From assembly GCA_049699975.1 (NCBI GenBank), contig JBNAWB010000004.1, positions 1 to 39,238 of the forward strand: a stretch of DNA of 39,238 bases. The letters run 5' to 3'. Source of the stretch: CAZAGD01 sp049699975 (lineage in GTDB: Bacteria > Desulfobacterota > SM23-61). The position numbers and the translations under genes were made by a program. Of the stretch, positions 31,822 to 39,238 are shown piece after piece. Each line of letters starts with the position of its first letter. The stretch's first letter is position 1. The notes beneath the pieces are model-generated. The model ran no database searches. It was given only the letters and a program-made list of their open reading frames with translations, and had not been told where the DNA came from.

Positions 31822-33078
31822 TTAGGTCCCCATTTCCCAGGACTTTAAATAATTTTCTTGCGCTTCGGTTAGCGTATCGATTTTCACTCCTAAAGAGCTG
31901 AGCTTGAGGCGAGCAATACGTTGATCAATTTCTACCGGCACAGGGTGAACCCCTTTGGGCAAGGTCCCTTTATTTTTCAGCAAAAATTCGGTAGCCAAGG
32001 CTTGATTGGCAAAGCTCATATCCATCACACTTGAGGGATGGCCCTCCGCTGCGGCTAAATTGATTAAGCGGCCTTCTCCTAAAAGATAAATTCTCTTGCC
32101 ATTTTTGAGCGTAAATTCTTCCACGAATTCCCGCATCTGTCGCCGGCCAGAAGAAATCTCGGCCAAGGCTTCTAAATCAATCTCCACATTAAAATGCCCC
32201 GAGTTAGCGATAATTGCTCCATCCTTCATTTGCAAGAAATGTTCTCTCCTGATCACTTGGATATTGCCCGTCAAGGTGCAAAAGAAATCACCCAAGGGAG
32301 CAGCTTCAGCCATGGGCAGAACGCGAAACCCGTCCATGACTGCTTCCAAGGCTTTCAATGGGTCTACTTCGGTGATGATCACGTTGGCGCCCATCCCCTG
32401 GGCCCGCATGGCCACCCCCCGGCCGCACCAGCCATAGCCGCAAACCACAAAATTACTTCCGGCTAAAAGGCGGTTGGTAGCGCGAATAATACCGTCTATG
32501 GTGGATTGTCCCGTTCCATAGCGATTGTCAAAAAAATGTTTGGTGCAGGCATCATTGACGGCAATTAGGGGATAGTGAAGTAGTCCTTTGGCGGCCATGG
32601 CTCGCAAGCGAATCACACCCGTAGTAGTCTCCTCTGTGCCGCCGATGATAGCCGGCAAGAGATCCTTTCTTTCCGTATGCAGCGTCGAAACGAGATCTGC
32701 TCCGTCATCCATAGTAAGTAAGGGCCCAAAGTTTAAAACCGCATGAATATGCCGGTAATAAGTTTGATTATCTTCCCCTTTTACGGCATATACAGGAATT
32801 TGCTTATACTTGACCAGATATGCAGCGACATCATCTTGCGTACTCAGCGGGTTAGAAGCACAAAGGGCTACCTGGGCCCCCCCTGCTTGTAAGGTTTCCA
32901 TCAAAACGGCGGTCTCGGTGGTTACGTGCAAACAGGCTCCCACCCGCGCTCCCTGCAAAGGTTTTTCCTGGGCAAATTGCTTTTGGATGAGTTGGAGCAC
33001 CGGCATAGACTGCGCTGCCCACTCCACCCGCAACTGCCCTTTTTCCGCTAACTTTATATCCTTGATATCAAAGTCCAT
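31822..33078 (-). CDS. ahcY: Adenosylhomocysteinase
   Basis: 418 residues, the shorter prokaryotic form. Splits S-adenosylhomocysteine to adenosine and homocysteine. SNPLSTQDDVAAYL, the NAD loop GYGWCGRGVAMRAQGMGA and the catalytic region NRYGTGQSTIDGI are present. Lies 53 bases after metK, so this operon covers synthesis and recycling around SAM. Confidence 0.96.
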   Translation of the reverse strand: MDFDIKDIKLAEKGQLRVEWAAQSMPVLQLIQKQFAQEKPLQGARVGACLHVTTETAVLMETLQAGGAQVALCASNPLSTQDDVAAYLVKYKQIPVYAVKGEDNQTYYRHIHAVLNFGPLLTMDDGADLVSTLHTERKDLLPAIIGGTEETTTGVIRLRAMAAKGLLHYPLIAVNDACTKHFFDNRYGTGQSTIDGIIRATNRLLAGSNFVVCGYGWCGRGVAMRAQGMGANVIITEVDPLKALEAVMDGFRVLPMAEAAPLGDFFCTLTGNIQVIRREHFLQMKDGAIIANSGHFNVEIDLEALAEISSGRRQMREFVEEFTLKNGKRIYLLGEGRLINLAAAEGHPSSVMDMSFANQALATEFLLKNKGTLPKGVHPVPVEIDQRIARLKLSSLGVKIDTLTEAQENYLKSWEMGT

Positions 33079-33131
33079 ACCTTCCCTTTCTTTAGGCTCA
33101 GTGCTTTTCTTTAACCGCTTATTTCTCTTAT

Positions 33132-34295
33132 TTAAAGGCCGGCTGCTTTGCGGAGAGTCTCAGCCATGTCTGTGCGTTCCCAGGTAAAATCTGGATCGTT
33201 ACGGCCAAAATGGCCATAACAGGCCGTTTTTTTATAGATGGGACGGAGTAGGTTAAGGTAGCGGATAATAGGCGCTGGTCGCAAGTCGAAATATTCTCTG
33301 ACTAATTTAGCAATTTTATCTGGGGGTATTTTCCAAGTTCCTCCAGTATCAATCATAATAGAAACTGGCTCGGCTACGCCTATAGTGTAAGCTATTTGAA
33401 CTTCTACTTTATCGGCCAAGCCGGCAGCCACAATATTCTTGGCCACGTACCTGGCCATATAAGAACCACTCCGATCAACCTTGGAAGGGTCTTTACCAGA
33501 AAAGGCTCCTCCTCCGTGACTGCCCACGCCTCCATAGGTATCCACAATGATTTTTCGGCCGGTCATTCCACAATCGGCCCTTGGCCCGCCAATAACGAAC
33601 CGGCCAGTGGTATTGATGTAATATTTTGTGTTCTTATCCAAATATCGCTCGGGGATAACTTTTTTAATTACTTCTTCAATCAACCCTTCCCGCAAAGTGC
33701 TATATTTTACTTCCGGGGTATGTTGCGCCGCCAGGACCACGGCATCCACCCTTTCGGCTTTACCATTAATATATTGGATAGTCACTTGCGTTTTACCATC
33801 CGGGCGTAAAAAATCCAAGATCTTTTTCTTACGTACTTCGGCCATGCGCATACTTAAGCGATGCGCATAAAGAATGGGCATGGGCATCATTTCCGGCGTT
33901 TCATTGCAGGCATAGCCGAACATCAAACCCTGATCACCTGCTCCCTGCTCATGGTCTGGCCGCTCATCCACACCCAGGGCAATGTCTGGAGACTGACGAT
34001 CAATGGAAGTAATTACGGCGCAAGTTTCCCAATCGAATCCCATAGCCGCATCCGTATAGCCTATCTCTTTGATCGTCTCGCGCACCACATCCGGCATATG
34101 CACATAGCAAGAAGTAGTAATTTCTCCGGCAATCATGGCCAGGCCGGTGGTTACTAAGGTCTCACAAGCTACTCTGGCTCGTGGATCCTGGGCGATGATG
34201 CTATCCAAAATGGCATCAGATATTTGGTCAGCTACTTTATCTGGATGCCCCTCCGTTACCGATTCAGACGTGAAAAGAAAATTCGTCATGCTCAT
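33132..34295 (-). CDS. metK: S-adenosylmethionine synthetase
   Basis: 387 residues. Makes SAM from methionine and ATP. Motifs: TSESVTEGHPDKVADQISDA, GAGDQGLMFGYAC and the P-loop-like GGGAFSGKDPSKVDRS. Start at 34295, or Met3 at 34289, both inside the 3' end of ptsI (overlap about 30 bases) and preceded by GAGGAGGAG, so coupling with ptsI is clear. Confidence 0.97.
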   Translation of the reverse strand: MSMTNFLFTSESVTEGHPDKVADQISDAILDSIIAQDPRARVACETLVTTGLAMIAGEITTSCYVHMPDVVRETIKEIGYTDAAMGFDWETCAVITSIDRQSPDIALGVDERPDHEQGAGDQGLMFGYACNETPEMMPMPILYAHRLSMRMAEVRKKKILDFLRPDGKTQVTIQYINGKAERVDAVVLAAQHTPEVKYSTLREGLIEEVIKKVIPERYLDKNTKYYINTTGRFVIGGPRADCGMTGRKIIVDTYGGVGSHGGGAFSGKDPSKVDRSGSYMARYVAKNIVAAGLADKVEVQIAYTIGVAEPVSIMIDTGGTWKIPPDKIAKLVREYFDLRPAPIIRYLNLLRPIYKKTACYGHFGRNDPDFTWERTDMAETLRKAAGL

Positions 34296-36120
34296 GAGTT
34301 AAAATTTCTCCTCCTCTTTCTCCTAATTTCGTAGGTAAGTTATCTCCAAACTCCTCAGGAAATTTTTGTCGTAAACTCCCTCTGATTAACTCTTCAATCT
34401 CTTCCGGAGTGGATAGTTGTAAAGATTGTTGCACTAACTGGCGACACTCGCGCAGAGTATAAGCGCGCAAAATCTTCTTTACGCGGAAGATAGAGAGAAC
34501 ATTCATCGATAATTCGTCCAGTTCCAGCCCTAAAAGGATCGGAATATATAACGGTTCTCCCGCCATTTCACCACACATGGCCACTTTAATCCCGGCACTG
34601 TGGGCCGCATCTACGACTTCTTTTACCAAACGCAAAACAGCCGGGTGCAGAGGCTCATAGAGATGGGTAACTGATTCATTTACCCGATCGATGGCCAAAG
34701 TATACTGAATTAAATCATTGGTCCCAATACTAAAAAAATCAACCTCGCGGGCTAATATGTCCGCGATGGCCGCGGCTGAGGGAACTTCGATCATAATCCC
34801 TATTTCCATTTGCGGATCGAAAGGAATGCCCTCGGCTGTTAAGCCTAAGCGCACTTCATTTAAAATTTTCTTAACTTCGCGAATCTCGGAAACCCCAGAG
34901 ATCATGGGCAGGAGAAGTTTTACCTTGCCAAAAGCACTGGCTCGCAAAATGGCGCGTAATTGCACTTTGAATATATCTACTTCTTTCAAGCTAAAGCGAA
35001 TAGCTCTTAGCCCCATAGCCGGGTTCATTTCTTCGGCTAGTTCTAAAGGAGACAAGAATTTATCTCCACCGATATCCAGCGTCCGAATCACTGCGGGGTG
35101 GGGATAAATCCCTTCCACCACATTTTTATAAGCCTGGAAATGATCTTCTTCCGAAGGTAAATCCCGGCGATTGAGATAGAGATATTCGGTCCGGTAAAGA
35201 CCGATTCCTTCCGCACCATGTTCGCGCACGGAGGGTATTTCTTCTACCAACTCGATATTGGCTAAAATTCTAACCCGATACCCATCAAGCGTTTCCGCAG
35301 GCAGATCCCGATACTGAAATAGTTCACGTTCCATTCTTAGGCGCGCTTTTTGGCGCTCCTGATATTCATGCATGATCTCCGGACTTGGATTAACGACCAC
35401 GACTCCTGTGATGCCGTCCACAATAAGCGTATCTCCAGTGCTGATAAATTGGGTGGCCGTCTCCGCACCCACCACAGCAGGAATCTCCAGGGAACGCGCC
35501 ATTATTGCCGTATGCGAAGTTTTGCCCCCCAGATCGGTAACAAAAGCCGTCACCTTATCCTTGGCCATCTGGGCCGTATCTGCCGGAGAGAGGTCATGGG
35601 CGACGACGATTACTTCTTCTTTAATTTGGGAAAAAGGTTCCTTCCCTTTGCCCATCAGGTTACGGATTATCCTCTCCCCTATATAATCAATATCTGTCTT
35701 GCGGCTTTTTAAATATTCGTCCTCAATTTGGTTAAAGACCTTGCGCAACTTCTCTAAGTTTATCTTCAAGGCCCATTCAGAATTAATCCAACTTTGGCGA
35801 ATGGTAGCGATAGTATTATCGATCAGCTTCTTATCCTCTAAGAGCAGAAGATGCACATCAAGGATATATACTGGACTGGTCGCATCTTCTCTTAATAGCT
35901 TCTCCTTAGCCGAACGGAGCTGTTTTTTAGACTCTTCTATAGCCTCTAAAAAGCGCTCTACTTCTTGCTCAACCTGCGATTCCGGAATAACTCGCGCTGG
36001 AGTCTCAATTTTCCCTTTATCTACCAAAAAGGCCTTGCCGATAATAATTCCTGGCGTTACGCCGATTCCTTTAATGAATTTGGTCTTTTTAGTTTCTTTT
36101 TTCAAGCTACTCTTCTCCAA
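34264..36120 (-). CDS. ptsI: Phosphoenolpyruvate-protein phosphotransferase (PTS enzyme I)
   Basis: 618 residues. Transfers phosphate from phosphoenolpyruvate to HPr. The phospho-histidine is His203 in GGKTSHTAIMARS; the catalytic C-terminal barrel shows GTNDLIQYTLAIDR and AMCGEMAG. The N-terminus is about 15 residues longer than in typical EI and lacks the GAF domain of the nitrogen-type enzyme PtsP. Overlaps ptsH by 14 bases. No sugar-specific EII gene is near, so the pair may be regulatory rather than for sugar uptake. Confidence 0.94.
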   Translation of the reverse strand: MEKSSLKKETKKTKFIKGIGVTPGIIIGKAFLVDKGKIETPARVIPESQVEQEVERFLEAIEESKKQLRSAKEKLLREDATSPVYILDVHLLLLEDKKLIDNTIATIRQSWINSEWALKINLEKLRKVFNQIEDEYLKSRKTDIDYIGERIIRNLMGKGKEPFSQIKEEVIVVAHDLSPADTAQMAKDKVTAFVTDLGGKTSHTAIMARSLEIPAVVGAETATQFISTGDTLIVDGITGVVVVNPSPEIMHEYQERQKARLRMERELFQYRDLPAETLDGYRVRILANIELVEEIPSVREHGAEGIGLYRTEYLYLNRRDLPSEEDHFQAYKNVVEGIYPHPAVIRTLDIGGDKFLSPLELAEEMNPAMGLRAIRFSLKEVDIFKVQLRAILRASAFGKVKLLLPMISGVSEIREVKKILNEVRLGLTAEGIPFDPQMEIGIMIEVPSAAAIADILAREVDFFSIGTNDLIQYTLAIDRVNESVTHLYEPLHPAVLRLVKEVVDAAHSAGIKVAMCGEMAGEPLYIPILLGLELDELSMNVLSIFRVKKILRAYTLRECRQLVQQSLQLSTPEEIEELIRGSLRQKFPEEFGDNLPTKLGERGGEILTHEHDEFSFHV

Positions 36121-36391
36121 AGCGGCCTTCGATCAAAGTGCCCAAAGCTTCTAAGGCTTCGAGAGCGTCATCACCTTGAGCTTTTATGGTAATTTTAGTT
36201 CCTTGAGCTGCAGCCAACATCATTAAGTCCATGATGCTTTTACCGTCAGCTACTTGTCCATCTTTCTCCACTTTGATTTCTGCTCGAAAACGATTGGCTG
36301 TCTGTACAAAGGAAGCTGAAGGGCGGGCGTGCAGGCCGAATTTATTTTTAATTATATAGCTTCTGGAAATCACAGAAAGGTCGTTTTCCAA
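36107..36391 (-). CDS. ptsH: PTS phosphocarrier protein HPr
   Basis: 94 residues from a TTG at 36391; GTG at residue 7 is an alternative start. Phosphoacceptor His21 in KFGLHARPSASF and a regulatory-type serine, Ser52, in ADGKSIMDLMML, the position phosphorylated by HPr kinase in other species (no hprK is in the window). Weak ribosome site; promoter at 36440-36468. First gene of ptsH-ptsI-metK-ahcY. Confidence 0.93.
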   Translation of the reverse strand: MENDLSVISRSYIIKNKFGLHARPSASFVQTANRFRAEIKVEKDGQVADGKSIMDLMMLAAAQGTKITIKAQGDDALEALEALGTLIEGRFGEE

Positions 36392-36439
36392 AAAATTATT
36401 CCAGGCTTATTCGTTTAATTAATCATCGTGATTTATTTA

Positions 36440-36468
36440 AGTCTACTTTTCCCAAGCTTCCTTGTCAA
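36440..36468 (-). promoter_or_regulatory. Promoter of ptsH-ptsI-metK-ahcY
   Basis: Minus-strand TTGACA (36468-36463, perfect) and TAGACT (36445-36440) with a 17-base spacer, about 50 bases before the ptsH start. Confidence 0.5.
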
Positions 36469-36551
36469 GTTTTTTTGCGCCCCACCACGCGTCAGTTTTT
36501 GGGTAAATACCTAATATGGCTCAGGTAGGGGCAAGCCTTCTCCTCAACGAA

Positions 36552-36612
36552 ACTGTATCGCAATCCACTTTTCCTCATGGCGAGCGACACCGCACTTGAC
36601 GAAGTGATGCGT
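36552..36612 (+). repeat. Dispersed intergenic repeat, copy B
   Basis: Matches 10782-10836 in reverse orientation, sharing TCATGGCGAGCGA and CCGCACTTGA. Followed at 36641-36676 by a GAGATCGCC...CTCGCGATGAC element related to the core at 7845-7874. Confidence 0.65.
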
Positions 36613-36679
36613 GGCGAACTCTTTAATTTGAATGCGTTACGAGATCGCCACGGTCGCTACGCTCCCTCGCGATGACATT

Positions 36680-36775
36680 ATGGCCCAGTCTCAATGGGAA
36701 GAGTTGCTAAAACTCGCCCAGGAGAGAAAGTCGGAATCGACTCGTACCGAGGTGAAGGGAAATTTAATAGGCTAA
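36680..36775 (+). pseudogene. Possible remnant of an S1-domain protein gene
   Basis: 31 codons: QWEELLKLAQERK and then TEVKGNLIG. This resembles the helix and first strand that begin S1 RNA-binding repeats (WEELLxLxxEG, TEVVKGGL). It stops there, has no ribosome site and is surrounded by repeats. The likeness is short and could be chance. Confidence 0.2.
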
Positions 36776-36829
36776 TCATGAAATCTGCCCCCGCTCAGTG
36801 GTGGGTTACGCTGGCCGTTGCGGATTTTG

Positions 36830-36858
36830 TTGTCACCAGAAATTAAAGATGCTATATT
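36830..36858 (+). promoter_or_regulatory. Extended -10 promoter of smpB giving a leaderless mRNA
   Basis: TTGTCA (36830-36835), a 17-base spacer and TGC-TATATT (-10 at 36853-36858 with the upstream TG of an extended -10). The ATG at 36865 is seven bases past the -10 box, where the transcript should start. No ribosome site fits between. Confidence 0.6.
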
Positions 36859-36864
36859 TTTTCT

Positions 36865-37323
36865 ATGTCTGAGAAAGTACTTTGCGTAAATAAAAAAGCT
36901 TTTCATGATTATTCCATTGAAGAGTCTCATGAAGCTGGTATCGCCCTTTTAGGCACCGAAGTGAAATCTCTTCGCTTGGGCAAAGCCAATTTAAAAGACA
37001 GCTATGTGCGGATCGAGGATGGAGAAGCTTTTCTTTATAACACGCATATTAGTCCCTATCCTTATGGGCACCAATTTAACCACGATCCGGAGCGCACCAG
37101 AAAGCTCCTCTTACATAAACGGGAAATACGCCGCTTGCAAGGTAAAATTCAGGAGCGCGGATATACTTTGATTCCCTTGAAATTATATCTTAAAAGAGGT
37201 ATAATAAAAATTGAATTGGGCTTAGCCAAAGGCAAAACTTTGCACGACAAACGGGAAGATTTAAAAAGAAGAACCGCTGATCGGGAAATTGAAAAAGCCA
37301 TGAAGGCGGCCAAAATTCGCTAA
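36865..37323 (+). CDS. smpB: SsrA-binding protein SmpB
   Basis: 152 residues. Binds tmRNA and brings it to stalled ribosomes. Family features: NKKAFHDYSIEESHEAGIALLGTEVKSLR at the N-terminus, GEAFLYNTHISPY and HDPERTRKLLLHKREI, and a basic tail (DLKRRTADREIEKAMKA) that enters the empty mRNA channel. Ends 28 bases before the tmRNA gene. Probably leaderless. Confidence 0.97.
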   Translation: MSEKVLCVNKKAFHDYSIEESHEAGIALLGTEVKSLRLGKANLKDSYVRIEDGEAFLYNTHISPYPYGHQFNHDPERTRKLLLHKREIRRLQGKIQERGYTLIPLKLYLKRGIIKIELGLAKGKTLHDKREDLKRRTADREIEKAMKAAKIR

Positions 37324-37351
37324 TGTTCTTTACAAAATTCAATATTGCAAA

Positions 37352-37710
37352 GGGGGCGTCACGGTCTCGACGGGGATCATTGAGGCAAGGGCTGCATGCC
37401 GAGGTTCCGACTGGGCTCGTTAAAAAAGTCGGGCAAAGATAAGCGGAAACTACAATTACGCTTACGCCACTGCTTAATAACCAGTGGCCGCTCCTCCGAC
37501 CAAATCCTGTGCGGTCGGTAGGGAGCGTCGACTAATCAGGATAGCTTTCCACCGAAGCTTATAAGTGGAAAGCGAAATCCCATAAGCTAACTTCTGCAGA
37601 ATCCAGCCGTGGGGAGTCTGCAGGAGTGAAAGTCAAAACAACGGCTAAGCATGTAGATGCTTCTTGCTGAAGGTTTCCGGACGCGGGTTCGACTCCCGCC
37701 GCCTCCACCA
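37352..37710 (+). ncRNA. ssrA: Transfer-messenger RNA (tmRNA)
   Basis: The 5' end GGGGGCG pairs with CGCCTCC before the encoded CCA to form the acceptor stem (one G-U pair); CACGGTCTCGACGG and the T-arm GGGTTCGACTCCC are typical. The tag frame starts at GCA 37433 and reads AKISGNYNYAYATA, then TAATAA (37475-37480). One-piece form, 359 bases with CCA encoded. The tag ends in ATA rather than the common LAA or VAA. Confidence 0.97.
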
Positions 37711-37728
37711 GGAGCCTATTAGGCTTCC
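37709..37728. terminator. Weak bidirectional hairpin between tmRNA and the peptidase gene
   Basis: GGAGCCT-ATT-AGGCTTCC just after the tmRNA CCA, with one bulge. It sits between convergent genes; no strong U-run on either side. Confidence 0.35.
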
Positions 37729-37735
37729 CGAAGTT

Positions 37736-39043
37736 TTAACGGATAAGTTCCATCTTTTTTTCTACGTTATCTCTAATCCAGTGGTCATCCCACCATTCAA
37801 TGGGATTCACAAAAACACCATGGATCAACATGCTAAAATGGAGGTGGTCTCCACCAGCCAACCCAGTGGATCCCGTATGACCAATAAGGTCTCCTTTTTG
37901 GACTTCTTTTTTAATTTCTGTTTTAATCGAACTTAAGTGGGCATACATACTAAAAAGCCCACAGCCATGATCGATTATAACTGTATTCCCATATATGCCC
38001 AGCGGTCCGGCAAAAACGACTCGTCCGTTATTAGCCGCGGGGATAGGACTTTGCGCTAAGGATGCTAAATCAATACCCAAGTGCACCTGCTGATCAACTT
38101 CCTGCCCGTTGTACCAATAACTCCGCTGCTCAGCAAAAAGAGCCATGGGCTTGGAATTGGGCAGCCTCAAAAAGGCGCCGCTCCATAACGGTTGGGAAGA
38201 AGTTTCCTGACAAATTTTTCTTATTTCTTGATGGTCGGCTTCCCGCTGCTGGCGGTTAATGGCTAAAAATATGTCTATTAAAGAACCGCGGAGGTTGGGA
38301 TTACGTTCGGTGAAATAAGGGACGATGCTTTTTAAAAAACTATCCGTAAGCTGAATTTTATCTGCCTTAAATTTTTTGGCTTTGGGGATCAAGCGCAAAC
38401 TGACTTTTCCTTTATTGCCGGCTTGGTCTTCAGCTACGGCATAAATGGCCAATTCTTTTACCTGTTCATAACCCAAGGTGAAAAAAACTAAGTAATGATT
38501 CTTCTCCCTCAAGTACCCCGGGAATAACTTTTCGCCAACTTGCACGCCGCTAATAGGAGTCTCCTCCGACGTTTGGTAAGTTATACAACCTGTCCCACCT
38601 TGATTTATATAATGAATACCGCCCAAAACATTTATCTGCGGGGGGTGGGTATCTACGACAAATTTTTTAGTTACCGTGACTGGATTGCCCCAGTTCCAAG
38701 AATGGTCACGGGCAAAAACTTTTAACTCTGTCTCCCCATCTTTGAGCCCCGCCGGCAGAGGCCGAAGAGAAATAGTCTTTTCTAATTTATTAGTTCCTTT
38801 TGGTATCTTTTCTTGCCAGAGAATAACTGTGTTCCCCTTCTGTAAAGCTTCTACGCGCACTTCAGCTACCCCGCTTTTTTCATCTGAAATTTGCAAATCC
38901 AATTTTTGGCCCAAATAACTTTGGTCCGGGGAAATTTTAATAGTTGGTTTTTCTTGTTCAAATTTGACTATCCAAATCCAAAGGCCAGCAGCCAAACAAA
39001 TAGCAATAAAAAGGGAAATTGCTATCCAAACTTTCTTCTTCAT
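37736..39043 (-). CDS. M23-family metallopeptidase (LytM-type), membrane anchored
   Basis: 435 residues. Residues 5-26 form an uncleaved anchor or signal; a long periplasmic part (30-300) has two Ig-like beta regions (ISPDQSYLGQKLDLQISDEKSG and similar). The C-terminal M23 domain keeps the zinc residues: His321 and Asp325 (HLGIDLA), His369 (YAHL) and His400-x-His402 (HLHF), so it should cut peptidoglycan cross-links. VNPIEWWDDHW closes the domain. Ribosome site GAGGAAG; promoter upstream. Role in cell wall remodelling or division is inference. Confidence 0.93.
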   Translation of the reverse strand: MKKKVWIAISLFIAICLAAGLWIWIVKFEQEKPTIKISPDQSYLGQKLDLQISDEKSGVAEVRVEALQKGNTVILWQEKIPKGTNKLEKTISLRPLPAGLKDGETELKVFARDHSWNWGNPVTVTKKFVVDTHPPQINVLGGIHYINQGGTGCITYQTSEETPISGVQVGEKLFPGYLREKNHYLVFFTLGYEQVKELAIYAVAEDQAGNKGKVSLRLIPKAKKFKADKIQLTDSFLKSIVPYFTERNPNLRGSLIDIFLAINRQQREADHQEIRKICQETSSQPLWSGAFLRLPNSKPMALFAEQRSYWYNGQEVDQQVHLGIDLASLAQSPIPAANNGRVVFAGPLGIYGNTVIIDHGCGLFSMYAHLSSIKTEIKKEVQKGDLIGHTGSTGLAGGDHLHFSMLIHGVFVNPIEWWDDHWIRDNVEKKMELIR

Positions 39044-39076
39044 TACTTCCTCTCTTTATTAAAATTTTAGTTTTTT

Positions 39077-39105
39077 AATATTTCACAGTCTTCCCGCAGT
39101 GTCAA
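39077..39105 (-). promoter_or_regulatory. Promoter of the M23 peptidase gene
   Basis: Minus-strand TTGACA (39105-39100, perfect) and AATATT (39082-39077) with a 17-base spacer. Confidence 0.45.
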
Positions 39106-39133
39106 GCAATAAAAGGGGTCAAACCTTTAAATT

Positions 39134-39238
39134 TTAAATGAGGCATTTACTCTTAAGTTCCTTAATCTTTGCTCTGAGATACCTTGAAACATCAATTTCC
39201 TTTTCAATCTTCTTAAGAATAATACTTACAGCAGCACC
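39134..39238 (-). CDS. C-terminal end of a truncated gene at the window edge
   Basis: A frame open from the window edge to TAA at 39136-39134, giving the last 34 residues of a protein: Lys/Ile-rich, with LKKIEKEIDVSRYLRAKIKELK, which looks like an amphipathic helix. Too short to name; most of the gene lies beyond the window. Confidence 0.4.
   Translation of the reverse strand, partial: GAAVSIILKKIEKEIDVSRYLRAKIKELKSKCLI

Larger units (their letters stand above)
36392..36864. other. Intergenic region with dispersed repeats and a possible gene remnant
   Basis: Holds the promoter of the pts operon, dispersed repeat copy B (36552-36612), a second repeat core (36641-36676), a 31-codon frame at 36680-36775 and the smpB promoter. 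No intact gene is seen. Confidence 0.6.

Noticed and set aside
39110..39140. GGGGTCAAACC tract near the window edge that recalls repeats beside REP-type transposases
   Set aside because: Only one copy is visible and the adjacent truncated frame shows no transposase motif.

Overview
The window looks like a stretch of chromosome from a Gram-negative (diderm), moderately AT-leaning, probably anaerobic bacterium. The outer membrane is implied by the lipopolysaccharide export permeases LptF and LptG and by a C-terminal outer-membrane barrel ending in Phe. TRAP-TAXI transport, an acyl-CoA dehydrogenase, an Isf-like flavoprotein, radical SAM chemistry and a CFI-box protein together recall Desulfobacterota-like genomes, but that placement is inference. 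Gene density is high, and the intergenic regions are rich in short dispersed palindromic repeats.

Left part (1-8 kb): a Spy/CpxP-like periplasmic protein, a small unknown protein, a VapC-type PIN toxin with its AbrB-fold antitoxin, a two-gene ABC-2 exporter, an ArsR-type repressor whose frame runs into a cysteine-rich module with its own ribosome site, and a TRAP-TAXI importer (binding protein, then fused permease).

Middle (8-18.5 kb): an apparent operon of a cysteine-rich radical SAM enzyme, a TIM-barrel isomerase-like protein and an exported protein. On the other strand lies a 1177-residue surface protein: a seven-repeat propeller-like region, an InlB-like module, a CFI-box C-terminal sorting-type region, then an internal signal-like segment and an outer-membrane barrel. 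It is followed by a short-chain dehydrogenase, a metallo-beta-lactamase-fold hydrolase, a flavodoxin-like iron-sulfur protein and an MFS transporter.

Right part (18.6-39 kb), mostly housekeeping: trmFO overlapping a geranylgeranyl-reductase-like flavoprotein; a minus-strand run dgt, a coiled-coil repeat protein, valS, hemB, birA, coaX and acyl-CoA dehydrogenase; divergent lptF-lptG; a minus-strand run ptsH, ptsI, metK, ahcY; smpB directly before the tmRNA gene; and an M23 peptidase. smpB and lptF both appear to be transcribed without a leader, since their -10 boxes sit six bases before the ATG.

No complete insertion sequence, CRISPR array, rRNA or ordinary tRNA gene was recognised. The best candidates for something undescribed are the CFI-box/barrel fusion, the radical SAM/TIM-barrel/exported-protein operon, the ArsR plus cysteine-rich module, and the four-repeat coiled-coil protein coupled to valS.
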